Below, one piece after another: positions 6,024 through 10,337 of a stretch of 10,337 nucleotides of DNA; the stretch's first letter is position 1, and each line of letters opens with the position of its first letter. The stretch covers positions 1,799-12,135 of the forward strand of contig JAGQIB010000159.1 in assembly GCA_020431545.1 (NCBI GenBank). The letters run 5' to 3'. Both the position numbers and the translations under genes were made by a program. The notes under the pieces are model-generated. The model made no database searches, was not told the origin of the DNA, and saw nothing but the letters and a program-made list of their open reading frames with translations. This DNA is from Gemmatimonadota bacterium (GTDB lineage: Bacteria > ARS69).

Positions 6024-7247
6024 TTGCGCCTGTCCGCCGTTCGACGCGTCGCCCAGAAGGAGATCCTGGAGTCCGTCCGGGATCGGAACTTCCTCGTGAA
6101 CGTCGTCTTTCTGCCGATCTTCCTGTTTCCGCTGATCGGGTTCGGCGTGATGCAGGTGATGCAGATCCAGTCCGGCGCGTCGAGCCGGGACGTCGCCGAG
6201 CTGGGGATCGACAGCGGCACGCCGGCGGCGGTCGAGGATTCGCTCCGTGCCGCGGAGCAGCTGCGGCTCGTCCCGCCGCCGTCCTCGTTCGACGGCACGC
6301 CGGACGGGTTCCGGGCCTGGCGAGAGGCCGAGGGCGCCGACGCGCTGCTCCGCTGGACGTCCGGCGAACGCGACACGGCGCGGCTCTGGTTCGACGGATC
6401 GCGCGAGCGCTCGGAGCGGGCTCGCGACGACGTCGCGGCGGCCGTGGACGAGTGGCGGCTGGACCGCGAGCGGGGCGAGCTCGTCGCGGTGGGGCTGTCC
6501 GAGTCGGATCTCGAACCGTTCACGATCGAATCGGAGGACCTCGCGTCGGCCCGCCAGCGCGGGCAGGAGATCCTCGCGGCGGTGCTGCCGCTCTTCCTGA
6601 TGATGATGCTCGCGACGGGGAGCTACTACGCCGCGCTCGACACGGTGGTGGGCGAGCGGGAGCGCGGGACCTGGGAGACGATCCTCGTGTCGCCGCTCGC
6701 GCGCGCGGAGATCCTGGTGGGCAAGTACGTGTTCGTGGTGGCGTCGTCGCTCACGTCGCTCGTGCTGAACCTGCTGAGCATGGCGATCTTCCTGTCGTTC
6801 GTGCTGCGGATGCTCGGAGACGACCTCAGCGAGAAGGTCCAGCTCACGCTGCCGTGGTCGGCGGGGCTGATCGTGGTCGGCGTGGCGCTCGTGGCTGCGC
6901 TGTTCTATGCCGCCCTCGTGATGCTGCTCGCGTCCACCGCCCGCACGCACCGCGAGGGCCAGGCGGTGCTCGGTCCCGTGTACCTGCTGTCGATGCTGCC
7001 CGGGATCGTCACGGCGGTGTCGCAGGATCCCTTCACGATGAAGCAGGCGGTGGTGCCGCTCTTGAACGTCGCCACGCTGTTCAAATCGGTGCTCGGTGGC
7101 GAGATGCCGCCCGGTCCGATTCTCGTGACGGTCGCCGTCCTCGTGGCCGCCACGCTGATCGTCCTGCGCCTCGCGTCGCGCGCCGCCGCCCGCGACGACC
7201 TCTTCGTGGGGCGCCAGATCTCCCTCAAGGAGTTGCTGAAATCATGA
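6024..7247 (+). CDS. ABC-2 type exporter permease, NatB-like
   Basis: The product has 407 residues from the TTG at 6024. The N-terminus (RRVAQKEILESVRDRNF, then a hydrophobic helix at about 24-44) is typical of NatB-type (COG1668) permeases. A large domain of about 135 residues outside the membrane (about 47-182) follows, then five or so further helices at about 183-205, 232-262, 278-305, 313-333 and 362-385. The cytoplasmic motif GERERGTWETILVSPL (210-225), after the second helix, is the conserved ABC-2 segment near the ATPase contact. NatAB in Bacillus exports sodium, but relatives move other substrates, so the cargo is unknown. The stop overlaps the ATPase start (ATGA), indicating co-translation. 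It is homologous to the permease half of the third operon gene but lacks the protease domain. Confidence 0.9.
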   Translation: MRLSAVRRVAQKEILESVRDRNFLVNVVFLPIFLFPLIGFGVMQVMQIQSGASSRDVAELGIDSGTPAAVEDSLRAAEQLRLVPPPSSFDGTPDGFRAWREAEGADALLRWTSGERDTARLWFDGSRERSERARDDVAAAVDEWRLDRERGELVAVGLSESDLEPFTIESEDLASARQRGQEILAAVLPLFLMMMLATGSYYAALDTVVGERERGTWETILVSPLARAEILVGKYVFVVASSLTSLVLNLLSMAIFLSFVLRMLGDDLSEKVQLTLPWSAGLIVVGVALVAALFYAALVMLLASTARTHREGQAVLGPVYLLSMLPGIVTAVSQDPFTMKQAVVPLLNVATLFKSVLGGEMPPGPILVTVAVLVAATLIVLRLASRAAARDDLFVGRQISLKELLKS

Positions 7248-7990
7248 CGGAGAGAATCCGGGTCCAGGATCTCGCGAAGACGTTCCTGGGCGCGAAGGGG
7301 GAGGAGATCCGCGCCGTGGACGGCGTGTCGTTCGTGTGTCGTGAGGGCGAGGTGTTCGGCCTGCTCGGACTGAACGGCGCCGGCAAGACCACCACGCTGC
7401 GCATGCTGTCGACGGTGCTCACGCCCACCGCCGGGACGGCGCTCGTGAACGGTCACGACATCGCCTCGGACCCGCAGGCGGTGCGCGAGTCGATCGGGTT
7501 CCTGTCCGGCACCACGGGACTGTACCCCCGCCTGACCGCGGAGGAGACGCTCCGGTTCTTCGGCGAGTTCCACGGCCTGGAGGGCGATCGCCTCGACTCC
7601 GCGGTGGAGCGCGTACTGGAGACGTTCGGGATCACGAAGTACCGCACGCAGCGCTGCGAGAAGCTCTCCACCGGCATGAAGCAGAAGGTCAACATCGGTC
7701 GCGCCGTGGTGCACGATCCGCCCGTGCTGATCCTGGACGAGCCGACCTCCGGTCTCGACGTGCTCGCCGCCGCGACCACGCTGGAGTTCGTGGAGAGCTG
7801 CCGGGCGGAAGGGAAGTGCGTGCTGTTCAGCACCCACATCATGAGCGAGGTGGAGCGCCTCTGCGATCGCGTCGCGATCATTCACGAGGGCTCGGTGCGC
7901 GCGAGCGGGACGATGGCGGAGCTGCGCGAGCGCACGGGACAGAGGTACCCCGAGGAGGTCTTCCGCGCCGTGGTCGGGAACGTCGAATGA
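7244..7990 (+). CDS. ABC exporter ATP-binding protein, NatA-like
   Basis: This 248-residue protein is a single nucleotide-binding domain of normal length, cytoplasmic, powering the permeases on either side. It shows Walker A GLNGAGKTT (42-50, K48), signature LSTGMKQK (141-148), Walker B VLILDEP (161-167, with D165 and catalytic E166), D-loop SGLD (169-172) and H-loop H198 (STHIMSE). The Q-loop glutamine is not at its usual place: the segment reads IGFLSGTTGLYPRLT (84-98), with Ser88 where Gln is expected; similar wording occurs in NatA-type (COG4555) ATPases. The ATG at 7244 overlaps the upstream stop; AAGGAG at 7227-7232 is a usable, slightly distant ribosome binding site. The stop overlaps the next start (ATGA). 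Confidence 0.93.
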   Translation: MTERIRVQDLAKTFLGAKGEEIRAVDGVSFVCREGEVFGLLGLNGAGKTTTLRMLSTVLTPTAGTALVNGHDIASDPQAVRESIGFLSGTTGLYPRLTAEETLRFFGEFHGLEGDRLDSAVERVLETFGITKYRTQRCEKLSTGMKQKVNIGRAVVHDPPVLILDEPTSGLDVLAAATTLEFVESCRAEGKCVLFSTHIMSEVERLCDRVAIIHEGSVRASGTMAELRERTGQRYPEEVFRAVVGNVE

Positions 7991-9942
7991 GCGCGCGGAT
8001 CGGCGCCTTCGTCCGCAAGGAGATCCGGGAGATCGTGCGCGATCGACGCGCGATCATCCTCTCCTTCGTGATGCCGATCCTGGTCTATCCGGTGATGTTC
8101 TCCCTGATGTCCTCCACCGAGCGGAAGTCGGAGGAGAAGGTCCAGCAGGAGATCCACCGTGTGGCCGTGTCCGGGGCGCCGGAGGTGCGCGACGCGCTCG
8201 CCGATCTCGAGCGCGTGGAGTTCGTGTCGCTCCCCGCGGATCCGAAGAAGGCGATCGCCGACGGGGATCTCGAGGCCTGGGTCGAGGCGCCAGACACGCT
8301 GGTCCGGGAAGGCGACGGGGCGCCGGTGGTGCGAATCTGGCACCACGTGTCGCACGACAAGTCGCGCAACGCCGAGGAGCGCCTGCAGGACGCGCTCGCG
8401 CGAGCGGCGGAACGCGTGAAGGACGCGCGCTACCAGGCGGCGGGCGGTCACGGGAGCCTCGGCGATCTCGTCACGCTCGTGACGGTCGACGTCGCCACGA
8501 AGGAGGAGACGGCGGGCGCCGAGGCGGGGCGGCTCGTGCCGTACCTGCTCGTGATGACGCTCTTCATCGGGGCGGCGGCGGTCTCCACGGACATCGTGGC
8601 GGGCGAGAAGGAGCGCGGGACGCTCGAGACACTGTACCTCGTGCCCGTGCCGCGGGAAGTGATCGCGCGCGCGAAGTTCTTCGTGGTGTGGGGCGCCACG
8701 ATCCTCACGGGCACGCTGAACCTCGCCAGCATGGCGTGGTGCTACCGATCGGGTCTCATGGGCGACGCCTCCGTGGACGTGTCCGCGCTGTCCCCGGCCG
8801 GGCTCGGCCTCGCCGTCCTGCTGATCGTGCCGCTGGCCGCGGTGGTGGCGGGGATCATGCTCGGCCTGTCCGCGCTCGCCCGCAACGTGAAGGAGGCGCA
8901 GCTCCAGATCATGCCGGTGATGCTGCTCGCGATCATCCCGGGCATGCTCGCGTCCGGGCAGGCGGTGAAGCTGTCGGCCATGACCGCGCTGTGGCCCATC
9001 GCGAACGTCGCGCTCGCCGTTCGCGACGGATTGCTCGGCCAGATGAGCCTGCCGCTGCTCGGGCTCGTGTTCGTGGCGAGCGTCGGGTGGGGCTTCCTCG
9101 TCACCCGCTGGACGGCCGGGATCCTGTCGCGCGAGGACACGATCCTCGGGTTCTCGCCGGAGCCTCTGTTCGCGCACACCGTGGGCGGTCGGCGTCGGGC
9201 GGCGATGTTCGCGCTGTCCGCCACCGTGCTCGCGTTCTTCTACGTCGGCGGGCTGCTGCAGACCTGGAAGCTCCTGCTCGGACTCGGACTGAGCCTCTGG
9301 GTCGTCCTGCCGCTGCTCGGCGCGGGTAGCCTGCGCTTCGCCGGCAGCGGCGGCCGGCTCGCCGACGTTCTCTCGCTGCGCGCGCCCCGTCCGCTCGCGC
9401 TGCTCGGCGCGGTTCTGCTCGCGCTCGGGGTCGGCGTGCCGCTGTTCTACGGCGTGATGAAATTGCAGGGCCTGTTCCTGCCGATGCCGGAGAACTTCAT
9501 GGGCGAATTCGGCGGTGAGCTCGGCGAGGCCGGCAAGCCGCTGATGCTGTTCCTGATCGCGATCTCGCCCGGCATCTGCGAGGAACTCGTGTTCCGCGGC
9601 GTGTTCCTCGGACTGCTGCGTCGGGTGGGCACGGTCCGGTCCGCGATTCTGATCTCGAGCGCCGGATTCGCGCTCATCCATCTGAGCGTGTTCCGCTTCG
9701 CGCCGACGTTCCTCCTCGGCCTCGTCATGGCCGGAATCGTCGTGCGGACGCGTTCGATCTTCCCCTCCATGCTCTTCCACGCCGTGTACAACGCGAGCGT
9801 GATGCTCGTGATCGGCGAGGGGCTCCTGGAGCCGACGCCGCTCACGTGGGGGGCGAGCGTCGCGTTGTTCCTGGCGGGGGCGCTGCTCGTACGCAGCGCG
9901 GCGGCGCGCTCGGGAGAGAGCACGCCGCCGCCCGGAAACTGA
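7987..9942 (+). CDS. ABC-2 permease fused to a CPBP/Rce1-type intramembrane protease
   Basis: This 651-residue protein has two parts. Residues 1 to about 380 are a NatB-like permease: N-terminal AFVRKEIREIVRDRRAI, a first helix at about 23-42, an outer domain at about 43-182, the GEKERGTLETLYLVPVPREV segment (206-225) and further helices. From about 405 a second membrane domain follows, with a CPBP (CAAX protease/Abi) core: CEELVFRG (531-538, E532/E533), FALIH (561-565, H565) and FHAVYN (597-602, H598 and N602). These match the glutamate, two histidines and asparagine of the Rce1-type active site, so the protease is probably active. The family cleaves inside or beside membrane helices; some members act in bacteriocin self-immunity or protein processing, and the substrate here is unknown. 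The ATG at 7987 overlaps the ATPase stop (ATGA), with GGGAA at 7976-7980 as a weak ribosome site. The frame is open upstream only as a shadow of the ATPase gene. The fusion is continuous, with no frameshift sign. Confidence 0.92.
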   Translation: MSARIGAFVRKEIREIVRDRRAIILSFVMPILVYPVMFSLMSSTERKSEEKVQQEIHRVAVSGAPEVRDALADLERVEFVSLPADPKKAIADGDLEAWVEAPDTLVREGDGAPVVRIWHHVSHDKSRNAEERLQDALARAAERVKDARYQAAGGHGSLGDLVTLVTVDVATKEETAGAEAGRLVPYLLVMTLFIGAAAVSTDIVAGEKERGTLETLYLVPVPREVIARAKFFVVWGATILTGTLNLASMAWCYRSGLMGDASVDVSALSPAGLGLAVLLIVPLAAVVAGIMLGLSALARNVKEAQLQIMPVMLLAIIPGMLASGQAVKLSAMTALWPIANVALAVRDGLLGQMSLPLLGLVFVASVGWGFLVTRWTAGILSREDTILGFSPEPLFAHTVGGRRRAAMFALSATVLAFFYVGGLLQTWKLLLGLGLSLWVVLPLLGAGSLRFAGSGGRLADVLSLRAPRPLALLGAVLLALGVGVPLFYGVMKLQGLFLPMPENFMGEFGGELGEAGKPLMLFLIAISPGICEELVFRGVFLGLLRRVGTVRSAILISSAGFALIHLSVFRFAPTFLLGLVMAGIVVRTRSIFPSMLFHAVYNASVMLVIGEGLLEPTPLTWGASVALFLAGALLVRSAAARSGESTPPPGN

Positions 9943-9956
9943 GCTTCGCGGAGCTT

Positions 9957-10337
9957 CTAGTCGCCGTCGAGCAGACGTCCCAGACCGCCGACGTGATCCA
10001 GCAGCGAGCCCTCGCCGCGACGTCGACCGCCCGTCTGCGGCGCCGCCGCGTAGATGCGGCTCGCGAGGCGCGAGAACGGCAGGGACTGGATCCAGACACG
10101 CCCCGGCCCGCGCAGCGACGCGAAGAAGAGCCCCTCGCCGCCGAACAGCGCGGTCTTGATACCCTTCACGAACTGGATGTCGTAGTCCACACGCGGCTCG
10201 AACGCCACGAGGCAGCCGGTGTCGAGTCGCATCGTCTCGCCGGGACCGAGGTCCCGGGCCACGACATGTCCGCCCGCGTGCACGAACGCGAGTCCGTCGC
10301 CCTCGAGCTTCTGCAGGATGAAGCCCTCGCCACCGAA
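9957..10337 (-). CDS. C-terminal part of an AIM24 / TIGR00266-family protein (5' end outside window)
   Basis: The minus-strand frame is open to the window edge, so the gene starts beyond it; the GTG at 10283 is an internal valine. The 126 visible residues are a beta-rich domain containing IQFVKGIKTALFGGEGLFFA (55-74) and GRVWIQSLPFSRLASRI (79-95), which are recognisable AIM24/TIGR00266 wording. The visible start FGGEGFILQKLEGDG (1-15) repeats in FGGEGLFFASLRGPG (65-79), matching the internal repeat symmetry of the fold. The last 25 or so residues are Gly/Arg-rich, as is common at the end of this family. Members are soluble; the mitochondrial homologue supports inner membrane organisation, but the bacterial role is not established. 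Full-length relatives are roughly twice this size. The stop lies 14 bases from the stop of the convergent ABC operon. Confidence 0.85.
   Translation of the reverse strand, partial: FGGEGFILQKLEGDGLAFVHAGGHVVARDLGPGETMRLDTGCLVAFEPRVDYDIQFVKGIKTALFGGEGLFFASLRGPGRVWIQSLPFSRLASRIYAAAPQTGGRRRGEGSLLDHVGGLGRLLDGD

Noticed and set aside
7882..9780. A 632-codon minus-strand frame opposite the permease-protease fusion
   Set aside because: The translation is rich in His, Glu, Arg and Gln without domains; the opposite strand carries conserved ABC-2 and CPBP motifs.
9940..9956. Short inverted sequence GCTTCGCGGAGC between the convergent stops as a terminator
   Set aside because: Only about four stable pairs are possible around a four-base loop and no T tract follows on either strand.

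Overview
The window is a G+C-rich, tightly packed bacterial chromosome segment. Every long gene shows the G/C-ending codon preference of such genomes, which also creates long shadow frames on the opposite strands. Non-ATG starts (TTG twice, GTG twice), ATGA/GTGA gene overlaps, soluble multi-PAS two-component proteins and a TPR-tailed membrane glycosyltransferase-like protein fit a high-GC Gram-negative lineage, such as a myxobacterium-like, Gemmatimonadota-like or Candidatus Eisenbacteria-like organism. This assignment is inference from style only. There is no rRNA, tRNA, CRISPR array, insertion sequence, phage gene or other sign of mobility.

Layout. (1) Bases 1-1712, plus strand: the 3' end of a membrane protein with C-terminal TPRs, joined by an ATGA overlap to a complete EamA/DMT-family transporter. 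(2) Bases 1722-4249, minus strand: a two-gene two-component operon, a stand-alone CheY-like receiver followed through a GTGA overlap by a soluble histidine kinase with three PAS domains and an unusual acidic, proline-rich tail of about 105 residues. (3) Bases 4250-4567: a divergent intergenic region. It includes a predicted hairpin that would bury the Shine-Dalgarno sequence of the next gene. (4) Bases 4568-5932, plus strand: an APC-superfamily amino acid permease with a TTG start. (5) Bases 5933-6023: a short gap with a perfect 7-bp inverted repeat that extends to 9 pairs with a wobble. (6) Bases 6024-9942, plus strand: a three-gene ABC exporter operon (NatB-like permease, NatA-like ATPase, second NatB-like permease fused to a CPBP/Rce1-type intramembrane protease), with every junction an ATGA overlap. 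(7) Bases 9957-10337, minus strand: the 3' part of an AIM24/TIGR00266-family gene, convergent with the ABC operon.

How the genes work together. The best-supported functional unit is the ABC operon. One ATPase lies between two different permeases, so a heteromeric exporter with one copy of each permease is likely. The second permease carries a complete set of CPBP protease residues, which suggests that export and membrane proteolysis are physically coupled. The domain combination itself is, to my knowledge, already seen in database annotation, but its function is poorly understood. It is the most interesting item here. The receiver/kinase pair has no DNA-binding output in the window, so its target is unknown. 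The EamA and APC transporters are ordinary secondary carriers with no deducible specific substrate.
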